DNA from: an uncultured Eubacteriales bacterium
Lineage (GTDB): Bacteria; Bacillota; Clostridia; Peptostreptococcales; Anaerovoracaceae
DNA length: 42,403 bases
Reading direction: 5' to 3'
Assembly (NCBI GenBank): GCA_910583765.1
Contig: CAJTYS010000002.1
Span: forward strand, 117,237-159,639
Below are positions 24,586-32,724 of this stretch, in pieces; position 1 is the first letter of the stretch; every line of letters begins with the position of its first letter. Under the pieces are notes generated by a model. It was given only the letters and a program-made list of their open reading frames with translations, searched no databases and had not been told where the DNA came from. The position numbers were made by a program, and so were the translations under genes.

Positions 24586-24672
24586 GGAAATACTGCTGTG
24601 CGGTATTGTTGGAGTTTCAACAAAGTCTACCTCTGAAAGAAAATCAGTGAAGGCAACTTTGTTCTAACATGG
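24586..24672. repeat. Diverged copy of the 87-bp hairpin repeat
   Basis: Matches the units at 1-174: GCTGTGCGGTATTG, TTTCAACAAAGTCTACC, then ACTTTGTT and ATGG. The outer stem ACAAAGT/ACTTTGT is kept while the loop has changed and one base is missing. Confidence 0.75.
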
Positions 24673-24687
24673 TGAAATGGAGAGAGG

Positions 24688-26046
24688 ATGCGACAGGCTC
24701 AGAAAAAACAGGTAGAGAGATTTGTGGAAACGCTGGAGCAGACGCATAGGCAGCTGCGAAAAGCAGTGGAAGAAAAGGACAAGGAAACCGTTCAGATGCT
24801 GTTGGCGGACTGTCAGAACACGGCCATTGATTTGGGAAACCTTATTGAACAAACAGAAGGAGAGGGACTTCCGGTGATCAAAACCCTGGAAGAATATTGC
24901 GAAAGCGTTTATCAGATCTATGAATCACCCAGCCCTATGGGGGCCATCAGCGCGAATCAGATAGAAATGGAATTGCGCGGATTCTCAGAAAAAATCAGGC
25001 AGAGGGTTCAAATCGATATTAGAGTGCGTTTGGAAGCAGTGTTCCTTCCTTACAAAGTTTCCATGTGGGATAGTTTGGAGAGTGTCTGGAAAGCAGCGGC
25101 AGATGACCCGAATTGTGACGCATATGTGGTGCCAATCCCCTATTATGATAAAAATCCAGATGGAAGTTTTGGAGAGATGCATTATGAAGGTGAACTCTAT
25201 CCAGATGATGTGCCAGTGATCAGGTATGAGGATTATGACTTTGCGAAGCGCAGGCCGGACATGGTGTTCATTCATAACCCATATGATCAGTATAACCATA
25301 TGACTAGCGTACCTCCAGATTTTTATACGAAAAGATTGAAGCAACATACTGCGAATTTGATTTACATCCCGTATTTCGTCATGGACGACCATGATCTGGA
25401 TAGCGAGGATGTCTTGGAAAGACTGAAGGATTTCTGTGCGGTGCCCGGTGTGTTGAACACCGATCGAGTCATCGTGCAGTCAGAGGCCGTGCGGCAGGCA
25501 TATGTCAAGACCATGGTGGGCTATTTTGGAAAACATACGCAGCAGCACTGGGAAAATAAAATTCTGGGTCTCGGCTCACCGAAGTTTGACAAGGTGCTTT
25601 CCGCAAGGAAAGAAAATGTGGAAATACCGGAAGAATGGATGGAGATGATTCACAAACCTTCTGGGCAGCGGAAGAAAGTCATTTTGTATAACACTAGCGT
25701 GAACGCATTGTTTCTATACGAAGAACAGATGTTGAAAAAAATGAAGAAGGTGTTTGAAACATTTAAAGAATATCGGGATGAGGTGGCCCTGATTTGGCGG
25801 CCGCATCCGCTGACAGAAGCAGCTATTGGATCCATGCGCCCGGAATTGTGGCAAAGCTATCAAAACATCGTACAGCAGTATAAAAAAGAAGGCTGGGGAA
25901 TCTACGATGACTCCGTTGAACTGGATCGGGCGCTGGCGTTAAGCGATGCGTATTATGGGAATCACAGCTCTCTGGTGCAGCTATGCCAGTATGTTGGGAT
26001 ACCGGTGATGATACAGGATGTGAATTTGCTGGAGGAGGATGGTTAG
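24688..26046 (+). CDS. CDP-glycerol glycerophosphotransferase-like protein
   Basis: 452 residues. Residues 1-110 are helical and charged, probably coiled coil. The rest has a GT-B-like layout: YDAYVVPIPYYDKN-type strand, DMVFIHNPYDQYNHMTSV, YIPYFVMDDHD, then RKKVILYNTSVNALFLY and IWRPHPLTE, and finally LALSDAYYGNHSSLVQLCQ, where a conserved D and SS mark the acceptor/nucleotide end in CDP-glycerol transferases. It probably adds a glycerophosphate-type unit to a cell-surface polymer (inference from family). It opens the glycan locus, just after the hairpin repeat, with GGAGAG before the ATG. Confidence 0.6.
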   Translation: MRQAQKKQVERFVETLEQTHRQLRKAVEEKDKETVQMLLADCQNTAIDLGNLIEQTEGEGLPVIKTLEEYCESVYQIYESPSPMGAISANQIEMELRGFSEKIRQRVQIDIRVRLEAVFLPYKVSMWDSLESVWKAAADDPNCDAYVVPIPYYDKNPDGSFGEMHYEGELYPDDVPVIRYEDYDFAKRRPDMVFIHNPYDQYNHMTSVPPDFYTKRLKQHTANLIYIPYFVMDDHDLDSEDVLERLKDFCAVPGVLNTDRVIVQSEAVRQAYVKTMVGYFGKHTQQHWENKILGLGSPKFDKVLSARKENVEIPEEWMEMIHKPSGQRKKVILYNTSVNALFLYEEQMLKKMKKVFETFKEYRDEVALIWRPHPLTEAAIGSMRPELWQSYQNIVQQYKKEGWGIYDDSVELDRALALSDAYYGNHSSLVQLCQYVGIPVMIQDVNLLEEDG

Positions 26047-26176
26047 CATGATAGTGGGAAGATAAAGAGCAAAGATAAGAATAAGCAAAGTTGTTATTAA
26101 GGCTCTGTAATGACCATCAGATTAGAATGGTGGCCATGGAGCATTAATTTATATCGTTGACGGGAGGGATTAAAAC

Positions 26177-26686
26177 GTGTCAAGAGAAAAAAAGCACAGT
26201 ACAGGAAGCAAGAAGAAGGGAGGGAAGATTGCTGCGATTTGCATCATTATTCTTATTGTGATACTTGCCATTGTGTTGTATTTTCTGCTCAATGACAAGC
26301 GGGAAGTGGTAGTGAATGAAGACAACGTGGACAAGGTGGTCGCTCAAATGGATGAGATGAAAGTGACACCACCGGGTTCCTATGTTGTATCTATGAATTA
26401 CACATGGCATTTTGCCAATGGCACCGCCACTTCAACAGATGCGTATGTGGAGAATGCGACAGAAAATACGAATTCCGTATATTTTGACGTGACGCTCGCA
26501 GACACAGAGGAAACCATTTACGAATCTCCGATTATCTCTGTGGGAAGCCATCTGGATAAGGTCGCTTTAGACAAGGATCTGGAAGCGGGAACTTATGATT
26601 GTGTCGCCACATACAATTTGTTGGATAAGGATGATGAAAGCATCAGCACCGTAAGGGTGAAGCTAACGATTGTCGTTGCTAAATGA
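26177..26686 (+). CDS. Single-pass membrane protein with extracellular domain
   Basis: 169 residues starting at GTG, fixed by GGGAGGG at 26162-26168. A very basic N-terminus (SREKKHSTGSKKKGGK) precedes one membrane helix (about 18-40, AAICIIILIVILAIVLYFLL). The outside domain has beta-strand-like repeats (YVVSMNYTWHF, SVYFDVTLAD, GTYDCVATYNLL). No family recognised. It immediately precedes the secreted surface protein and may help assemble or anchor it (inference). Confidence 0.7.
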   Translation: MSREKKHSTGSKKKGGKIAAICIIILIVILAIVLYFLLNDKREVVVNEDNVDKVVAQMDEMKVTPPGSYVVSMNYTWHFANGTATSTDAYVENATENTNSVYFDVTLADTEETIYESPIISVGSHLDKVALDKDLEAGTYDCVATYNLLDKDDESISTVRVKLTIVVAK

Positions 26687-26702
26687 TCCTCTGCACAACG
26701 AT

Positions 26703-26746
26703 TAGACACAATTCATTTAATCGAAGTATAGTTATTTTTAAGGAGG
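26703..26746 (+). promoter_or_regulatory. Promoter and strong RBS of the secreted surface protein
   Basis: TAGACA (26703-26708), 18 bp, TATAGT (26727-26732), then AAGGAGG at 26740-26746 optimally placed for ATG 26753. Confidence 0.6.
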
Positions 26747-26752
26747 TTTTTT

Positions 26753-27817
26753 ATGAAACTGAAAAAATTATTAGTGGGCGCATTATCAGCAGCTCTGATT
26801 TTTAGCAGTGCATCTTTCGCATTTGCGGCTGCGGATCCAACAAGTGGAGAACTCGGAGGACAGGGTAACGTGGAAGGCGCCGTAAAGACGGATTTTTTCA
26901 AAGTTGAGTTGCCAACAGTCGCGAATACTGACACTACGTATAATTTTATCTTGGATCCACAGGAGTTGATCAAGGCGACTGATGCGGCAAATTATACAGG
27001 TCTTACGAAAGCAAACTTTGAAGATGGCGCAACTGTGTTTTTCAAAAATTCAGATAGCAAGTACAGTTCAAAGAGTAACGCTTTAACGGCTACCAATTTG
27101 GGAAGCGTAGATGCGGACATCACTGTGGAGGCAACTCTTAGTGACACTGTTTCTGGGGCTGAGGCCATTAAGTTTAATTCTGACTCTACTTTTGAGGGAG
27201 ACACGGATACGAGCATGTATTTAGCGATGACTGAAGTTAGCGCAACAGAGCCTGCTGAAAGTGCCGTAGAAAAAGAAGGTGACACGACAAAGGCGACGCT
27301 TACGAGCAAAATTGACAAGAATCCTGTTTCATCCTTTGAGAAGGCAGTTGAAAACGGAGAATATGTGTACAAATTAAAGAGCGACGCACCTAAAGATAAA
27401 ACCTATTCATTTGCGATGACAGGAAAGTGCAATCCGGCTGGTGATTGGACTAAGGCAAAAACAGTTCAGCCTAAAGTGCTGGTAACATGGGAAGTTGCTG
27501 AGGCGACTAATGATAAGGCTCCAAGCATCGCGACAACAGCTTACACAGCCACAGCGAACACACCCCTTGAAATTACAGTCGATTTGGGTGCAGGTAGTAA
27601 AGCAGCAACAGGAATCGAGTCTGTCACTTACTTAAACAAAGCCGGAGAGGCAAAGACTGTCGATGCAACAACAGGTTACACATACGCAAATAGTAAAGTG
27701 ACCCTTACCGCAGCAACTATTGATACCTTTGTGGGCAGTTCCAACACTACTCGGACGTACAAAATTACATTTAACGATACGGCAAAGACTGCGGTGGATA
27801 TTGTTTTAAGCAAATAA
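26753..27817 (+). CDS. Secreted surface or filament-type protein
   Basis: 354 residues. A textbook signal peptide (KLKKLLVGALSAALIFSSAS, cleavage near FAFAAADP). The mature chain is Thr/Ala/Asp-rich, lacks cysteine except one, and is beta-rich. It includes VKTDFFKVELPTV, a spaced IYL-like strand MYLAMTEVSA, and FAMTGKCNPAGDWTKAK followed by VLVTWEVAEA. The final ~100 residues look like an Ig-like or bacterial adhesin module (AYTATANTPLEITVDLG). Its own promoter, strong ribosome binding site and a 12-bp hairpin right after it suggest high expression. No sorting signal or membrane anchor at the C-terminus. Exact family not recognised. Confidence 0.7.
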   Translation: MKLKKLLVGALSAALIFSSASFAFAAADPTSGELGGQGNVEGAVKTDFFKVELPTVANTDTTYNFILDPQELIKATDAANYTGLTKANFEDGATVFFKNSDSKYSSKSNALTATNLGSVDADITVEATLSDTVSGAEAIKFNSDSTFEGDTDTSMYLAMTEVSATEPAESAVEKEGDTTKATLTSKIDKNPVSSFEKAVENGEYVYKLKSDAPKDKTYSFAMTGKCNPAGDWTKAKTVQPKVLVTWEVAEATNDKAPSIATTAYTATANTPLEITVDLGAGSKAATGIESVTYLNKAGEAKTVDATTGYTYANSKVTLTAATIDTFVGSSNTTRTYKITFNDTAKTAVDIVLSK

Positions 27818-27834
27818 CCTAAAGAAAATTTTTC

Positions 27835-27861
27835 AGGGAACAGAGAATATCTCTGTTCCCT
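27835..27861 (+). terminator. Strong hairpin after the surface protein gene
   Basis: AGGGAACAGAGA pairs perfectly with TCTCTGTTCCCT over 12 bp with a 3-nt loop. There is no T run after it, so it may stabilise the upstream mRNA or reduce read-through into the glycan genes rather than stop transcription fully. Confidence 0.5.
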
Positions 27862-27911
27862 AAATCTAAGAAAGGTGTTTTGAAGTTATTTATTCAGGAA
27901 ATAGAGAATCA

Positions 27912-28454
27912 ATGTACAAAACTATAGTATGGCCAACGCTTGATGAGATGTTTCAAGTATTGAATGAAAATTGCAATTATCTAGTGTTGAGGAATTATGA
28001 ATCGCTCAATGAGCTTGCTTTATCACAGAAAGAAGATGATATTGATGTATTGTGCGATGATACGGTGCAGTTCGTTCGGGTGATAGGAGCTGTGCCAATC
28101 AATAAAAATGACAATATTCATTATGTGCTGAATACAAATAGAGCGATTATAAGAATAGATGTTAGATGTGTGGATGATGGTTATTACGATGAAAACTGGG
28201 CAAGACATATGCTTGATAATAGAATTATGCACGAAAGCAGGTTTTATGTGCCTGATACAGAGAATTATTACTATTCGTTGTTGTTCCACGGGATCTATCA
28301 CAAAGACACGATAAAAAAAGAATATGTGATAAGGTTGATGAACATTGCAAGATCATTGGGCAAAGAGTTTGACGAAAGAAAATTGAAATATCAGCTAGAC
28401 AGCTACATGAAAGAAAAAAAATATGTCGATACGGGTTATAGGAGTTTGAAGTAA
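27912..28454 (+). CDS. Nucleotidyltransferase-fold-like protein of the glycan locus
   Basis: 180 residues. NYLVLRNYESL followed by KEDDIDVLCDD resembles the (D)xD catalytic strand of small nucleotidyltransferase-like proteins in polysaccharide loci. VLNTNRAIIRIDVRCVDDGY and YYYSLLFHGIYHKDTIKKEY fit the same fold. Assignment is tentative. The ribosome binding site is weak (AGGAAATAG). Markedly AT-rich, as are the next four genes. Confidence 0.4.
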   Translation: MYKTIVWPTLDEMFQVLNENCNYLVLRNYESLNELALSQKEDDIDVLCDDTVQFVRVIGAVPINKNDNIHYVLNTNRAIIRIDVRCVDDGYYDENWARHMLDNRIMHESRFYVPDTENYYYSLLFHGIYHKDTIKKEYVIRLMNIARSLGKEFDERKLKYQLDSYMKEKKYVDTGYRSLK

Positions 28455-28481
28455 AAGGGAGATAGAAATAAAGGTGAATTT

Positions 28482-28703
28482 ATGGGGGAATTGATTTGTA
28501 CGATAGGAAAAATTGTACTAGGGGGCAATGAATATGCTATAGAAGTGAACAAACCCAACAAAGCCGGCGAAGAGGATTTAATACACATTCAAAATAAACG
28601 ATTTCGATATGAATGTTCAAAGGCTGAGTTCATTTGTTATGCGACATCGGTTCTAAGGGCAAGAGACAATTTTTTATATTACAAGAAGAAGGGAGAAAGG
28701 TGA
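28482..28703 (+). CDS. Small hypothetical protein, 73 residues
   Basis: A short protein without signal or membrane segment, with an alternating beta pattern at the start (LICTIGKIVLGGNEYAIEVN) and a helical end (AEFICYATSVLRARDNFLYY). An AAAGGTG site lies before the ATG. It ends a few bases before the next gene, so the two are probably co-translated. No family recognised. Confidence 0.55.
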   Translation: MGELICTIGKIVLGGNEYAIEVNKPNKAGEEDLIHIQNKRFRYECSKAEFICYATSVLRARDNFLYYKKKGER

Positions 28704-28706
28704 TTG

Positions 28707-29288
28707 ATGTTTGAAATAGAAAACACTGATATCAGTAAAATCCCAGTACCATATAGAGTCATGCGAAATATTAACAATACGGTGATTTTACTTGTAAGGA
28801 AAATTGATCAAGAAGAGGTTGTATGCTATCTTAAGCAAAAAGGATACGCTCATGAAGAAAACGGTTGGTATAAAAATTTTGATTTTAGATATCAATTAGA
28901 ACCACCTATCTCGTTAAAGCGCAAAAAAATCACAATAGAAATATTTAATAAAATTCCTTGTGCTAGTCTGACACCAAGAACATACATCCCGCTAGATGAC
29001 GCAATACAAATGACCGCATGGGAGGCACCATATGTAAAAAACAATATTGCATGGCTCCCATTAGAGGTGGAATTTATCTATATTCTTACAATTTGCATCT
29101 TTTTGGCGAACTTGAGTGATGCTGAAAAGTTTTTTTTAACGCAACATATAAATTTTTGTGATAGCAAGCATATAGTGGCACTTTTACGGAAAGTTTTTTT
29201 TAATTTCACAAATGATTTAATTCACTTGGTAAGAGAAAAAGATTTTTCAAATCTTTATGATGCGTATATCTCATTCAAGGAGTATTAA
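28707..29288 (+). CDS. Hypothetical protein of the glycan locus
   Basis: 193 residues from ATG 28707 (a TTG codon directly before it is also possible). No motif is recognised. The N-terminal half (VPYRVMRNINNTVILLVRKI, CYLKQKGYAHEENGWYKNFD) has alternating strands and helices. The C-terminal half is hydrophobic-helical (VEFIYILTICIFLANL) but probably not transmembrane. It shares size and composition with the protein at 27912. Followed immediately by the next gene without a gap. Confidence 0.55.
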   Translation: MFEIENTDISKIPVPYRVMRNINNTVILLVRKIDQEEVVCYLKQKGYAHEENGWYKNFDFRYQLEPPISLKRKKITIEIFNKIPCASLTPRTYIPLDDAIQMTAWEAPYVKNNIAWLPLEVEFIYILTICIFLANLSDAEKFFLTQHINFCDSKHIVALLRKVFFNFTNDLIHLVREKDFSNLYDAYISFKEY

Positions 29289-30209
29289 ATGAGTAATCCT
29301 GGTGTAATAAAACTTGTGAGAAATAAATATGGTAACCACGTTTTCTGGATAGACGATAATATCGGTGAATCAATACATATCCATTTGGATCAATTCAGAG
29401 TGGATCTGACTGTAAACGAATTTCTAGAATTGGCAAACGATCTTGAAAGCGTATTAAATTACTTGTTTCAAGACAAGGGGATTGATGTAAGAACGATAGA
29501 TTCGCGTTTCTTAAATTATCAATTGGAGCAAATTCTTGATATCAGTGAAGTGGCTCAAGGGAGAGCAAAATTGTCTGAAATGATTGTGTTTGATGATCTA
29601 GGCGCATGCCGTTTGCCGGATAGTGAGAGAGTGCGGTTTTTAGAGAATGGTATGTGCTGTATGAAATATAAGGAAAGGGAATCGAACTTTTGGAGCCAAA
29701 CGAATATGTTTCGTATGAAAGAAGTACTGTCGTTGATCCGTTCAAAGGGATACCCATTTAATGATGAATTCATTATGATAGAGAAGGATAGACACTTAAT
29801 TTTAGATGGTTGGCATAGAGCTGCGTGCCTGTATTATTTATATGGTGATATTGAAGTGCCAGTACAATTCGTATCGATGAATGTACAAAGCGAGTCTTAT
29901 AAAAGATTCCTACCTATCAATGAATTAAAAAAAGATAGTAATTTAATTTTGTATGGAGCCGGTCAAAACGGAAAGAATTACAAGAATCAAATTATGAGAT
30001 TTGGTTACAACCTTACAGTATGGTGCGACAAAAATGCCAATGAACTAATCGAAATTGATGGAATCAAGATAGATCAACCGTCTGTTATAAAAAAAAGGGC
30101 ATACGATTATGTGGTAGTATCTGTCATGGATCATTCTATACAAGAGGAAATCAAATCTGAGCTTGTCAATAACTATGGCGTTGAGCTGCAAAAAATTATT
30201 TTTGCATGA
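29289..30209 (+). CDS. ParB/Srx-like domain protein with C-terminal Rossmann-like module
   Basis: 306 residues. The middle part (YPFNDEFIMIEKDRHLILDG, then WHRAACLYYLYG) matches the ParB/sulfiredoxin-type fold, whose DGxHR motif is normally the NTP-binding loop. The C-terminal ~90 residues (SNLILYGAGQNGKNYKNQIM, VWCDKNAN, YDYVVVSVMDHSI) are the nucleotide-binding module seen in five other proteins here. Presumably a kinase- or CTPase-like enzyme acting on a glycan precursor; function is not known. Starts right after the previous stop with AAGGAG. Confidence 0.55.
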   Translation: MSNPGVIKLVRNKYGNHVFWIDDNIGESIHIHLDQFRVDLTVNEFLELANDLESVLNYLFQDKGIDVRTIDSRFLNYQLEQILDISEVAQGRAKLSEMIVFDDLGACRLPDSERVRFLENGMCCMKYKERESNFWSQTNMFRMKEVLSLIRSKGYPFNDEFIMIEKDRHLILDGWHRAACLYYLYGDIEVPVQFVSMNVQSESYKRFLPINELKKDSNLILYGAGQNGKNYKNQIMRFGYNLTVWCDKNANELIEIDGIKIDQPSVIKKRAYDYVVVSVMDHSIQEEIKSELVNNYGVELQKIIFA

Positions 30210-30217
30210 GGAAAATT

Positions 30218-31309
30218 ATGAGAATAAAAAGCAAATCATATATATCGCACAAATCTTATATATGGTGCATACAAGAAAATCACCCATATCTGATAGGAAT
30301 AAATCCTAATGGATGGAATGTCAAATATACGATTATCTTAGATGGATTTGGCTACACAAATAAAACGAAACTGGTTGCTTTACATGAGTCTATTCTTTGC
30401 GTAAATCTTAGCAATGGAATCATCATGGAATATGACACTAGAACAAAGAGAGTGTCTAACTATATTCAACTTAAATCTACAGAATATGCCGATGTAATTA
30501 AAACTGGAAATAAGTTGCTGTGCGTTCCTAAAAGCCCAAAAGATTCTTTTATGTTAGTTGACACAGAAAAAATTGATTGCAAAGTGGTGACGGTTTTTAA
30601 AGATTATGAGTATGATTTGATAGGCAAAAGTAAAATATGTAACGTATTGCTCTCTAGTTCAAACACATGCTATTTTACCTTTCAAGAGGCTCCTTATATC
30701 TTTTCTTATGATCTTCAGTCGGGAGTTATAGGGCATCACGAGGTAAAAGAAGGTAATGTGAAATGCGTGATCGAAACCGCAGATGGGGATTTAGTGTTTT
30801 CATATAGAGAAGCAAGCAGACAATTGCTTGTGTATCGGAAAGAAAAGGGCTTTGCGTATTATCAAATATCTGCGGAAGAGGAACCTAAAATTATTAGGTT
30901 ATTGGAAATAGAAGGATATATCTTCGCAATATCAGATACTACGATTTATATGTTCGATCAGGCAGGGCACCTTGTTCATCAGATGACGGGATTGAAAGCT
31001 GAAGCCTTACAAAAGTCCATGTTTATGTATGCCTATAAAAAAGAGAACCAATGTGTCTTAATGCCATATGGAGCAATGCAAGCAATAAATGTGGACTTAA
31101 AATCAGGAACAATAAAATCATTTGATATTCAAAGAAAGATGGCCAAACTATTACAATGTGAGACGAAAGAGCAAGTTTTGTTTGAAGGTGGCTTTTCATT
31201 GAATGAATTTTTATCATTTATTAAATCAGATAAAAGAGTTGTGCAAGAGAAAAAATACGCTAATATAGGAAAAACAATATTTAAAAGAATATGTTTAGAC
31301 AAAAACTAG
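30218..31309 (+). CDS. Hypothetical beta-propeller-like protein
   Basis: 363 residues from ATG 30218, chosen because GAGG lies six bases upstream; the ATG at 30206 overlaps the previous stop (ATGA) and is also possible. The chain shows repeated short blade-like units of about 45 residues (ILCVNLSNGIIMEYDTRTKR, CYFTFQEAPYIFSYDLQSGV, YIFAISDTTIYMFDQAGHLV), suggesting a WD40/YVTN-like propeller. No signal peptide, so it is probably cytoplasmic. No enzyme motif seen. Very AT-rich. Confidence 0.5.
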   Translation: MRIKSKSYISHKSYIWCIQENHPYLIGINPNGWNVKYTIILDGFGYTNKTKLVALHESILCVNLSNGIIMEYDTRTKRVSNYIQLKSTEYADVIKTGNKLLCVPKSPKDSFMLVDTEKIDCKVVTVFKDYEYDLIGKSKICNVLLSSSNTCYFTFQEAPYIFSYDLQSGVIGHHEVKEGNVKCVIETADGDLVFSYREASRQLLVYRKEKGFAYYQISAEEEPKIIRLLEIEGYIFAISDTTIYMFDQAGHLVHQMTGLKAEALQKSMFMYAYKKENQCVLMPYGAMQAINVDLKSGTIKSFDIQRKMAKLLQCETKEQVLFEGGFSLNEFLSFIKSDKRVVQEKKYANIGKTIFKRICLDKN

Positions 31310-31404
31310 CTATAAGCAAGTATATAAAATGGATTAAGAACAAAAAACGTTGCTGCATGGGGATGATTGCCCCAAGCGACTGAGAATGTGATCTGGGAGT
31401 ACCT

Positions 31405-32706
31405 ATGATAGAAATATCAATTGTAATGCCTGTACGCAACGCAGGCATCTATTTAAAGGAAGCGTTGCGGTCAATATTCGCACAAAGTTTTAAAAATTTT
31501 GAGTTAATCTGTGTTGATGACGCATCGGATGATGGATTGACGAAGGGCATATTGCAAACATTTCAGCGTCAGTCTCATAATATGCGGATTATTACGCTCA
31601 AGGCCCCTGTGGGAGCAGGGGAAGCGAGAAATATTGGCTTTTCCAACGTAAAAGGGGAATACACCATATTCCTTGATGCAGATGACCTTTTTGCGGTCAG
31701 TTTGCTTGAAGATTTGTATCAATGTATCAGGCGAAATAACGCAGACGTGTGTGTATGTGGATTTGAAGAGTTTTATCTCGAGGCAGGGAAAAAATGTTTT
31801 TGCGGAAAATACATACCAGATGAGTTCTATATTTCCCATAAAAACAGAGAAAGGTGGATTTTAGACATATCAGTGGTGCCATGTAATAAATTGTGCAGAA
31901 CTCATTTTTTAGAAGAAAAGAACATTCAGTTTCAATCGCTTTCCTCTTGTAATGATGTGTTTTTTTCTTGCACAGTAATGATGGAGGCAGAAAAAGTCTG
32001 TTGTGTTGATCAATATGCTTTGATTTTTTATCGGACGAAGACGGAAACGCAGATCTCTGCAAATCGAAACCCAATCAATTTATATGAAGCCATAATGCTG
32101 TTAAAAGCTACAGAGGGGAAAAAAGCTGATAATGAAATATTGTTAAAGCAGTTAGGAGTATTACTGCTTTGGGGTGGGATTTATGAATTAAAAAGGAGCC
32201 ATAATGAGACGAACAATAGGGTGTTTTACGCATTGATGTTTCGATTTTTTCAGGATTATCCGATTGATTTTCGAAGCACTCTATTCAATGAATGTAAAGA
32301 AAAGCTAAAACATCGTCCTTATGAAAGCAAGTGGTGGCTTGAAGACATGGACTGGGAGAATAATGTTGAATTTTTGTTAGAGCAGTTTCGATTAACAGCG
32401 GACAACTTAAAACAAGAATTGAAGGGGAGCCAATCGATATATCTCTGGGGGTTAGGAAAAAGAGGGAATGCTTTTCAGTGTTTTTGTAGGGAAGAAAATA
32501 TAGAGTTGCAGAGCGTGGCAGACATTAAAAATGTTGACATAGGAAAAACAACGGTTTATGGGAACAAAATCGTCCATACCACCAACGTTTTGAAAGGGAA
32601 CGGGGTCATCGCAGCGTCTAATCGAAGCATTTGTGAATATTTATACCATATGAACAGGAAAATGAGAGTCTTGAATTTGGAGGACTTTTATCCTGGCGGT
32701 AATTAA
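31405..32706 (+). CDS. Family 2 glycosyltransferase with C-terminal Rossmann-like module
   Basis: 433 residues. The GT-A domain opens ISIVMPVRNAGIYLKEALRS, has LICVDDASDD for nucleotide-sugar binding, and FLDADD as the metal-binding DxD motif. It ends near residue 215. A helical linker follows, and residues ~345-433 form the recurring module (SQSIYLWGLGKRGNAFQC, VADIKN, KGNGVIAASNRSICEYL). It likely transfers a sugar to the surface polymer. GGGAG precedes the ATG. Confidence 0.85.
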   Translation: MIEISIVMPVRNAGIYLKEALRSIFAQSFKNFELICVDDASDDGLTKGILQTFQRQSHNMRIITLKAPVGAGEARNIGFSNVKGEYTIFLDADDLFAVSLLEDLYQCIRRNNADVCVCGFEEFYLEAGKKCFCGKYIPDEFYISHKNRERWILDISVVPCNKLCRTHFLEEKNIQFQSLSSCNDVFFSCTVMMEAEKVCCVDQYALIFYRTKTETQISANRNPINLYEAIMLLKATEGKKADNEILLKQLGVLLLWGGIYELKRSHNETNNRVFYALMFRFFQDYPIDFRSTLFNECKEKLKHRPYESKWWLEDMDWENNVEFLLEQFRLTADNLKQELKGSQSIYLWGLGKRGNAFQCFCREENIELQSVADIKNVDIGKTTVYGNKIVHTTNVLKGNGVIAASNRSICEYLYHMNRKMRVLNLEDFYPGGN

Positions 32707-32724
32707 GGCAAGAAAGAGAAAGAT

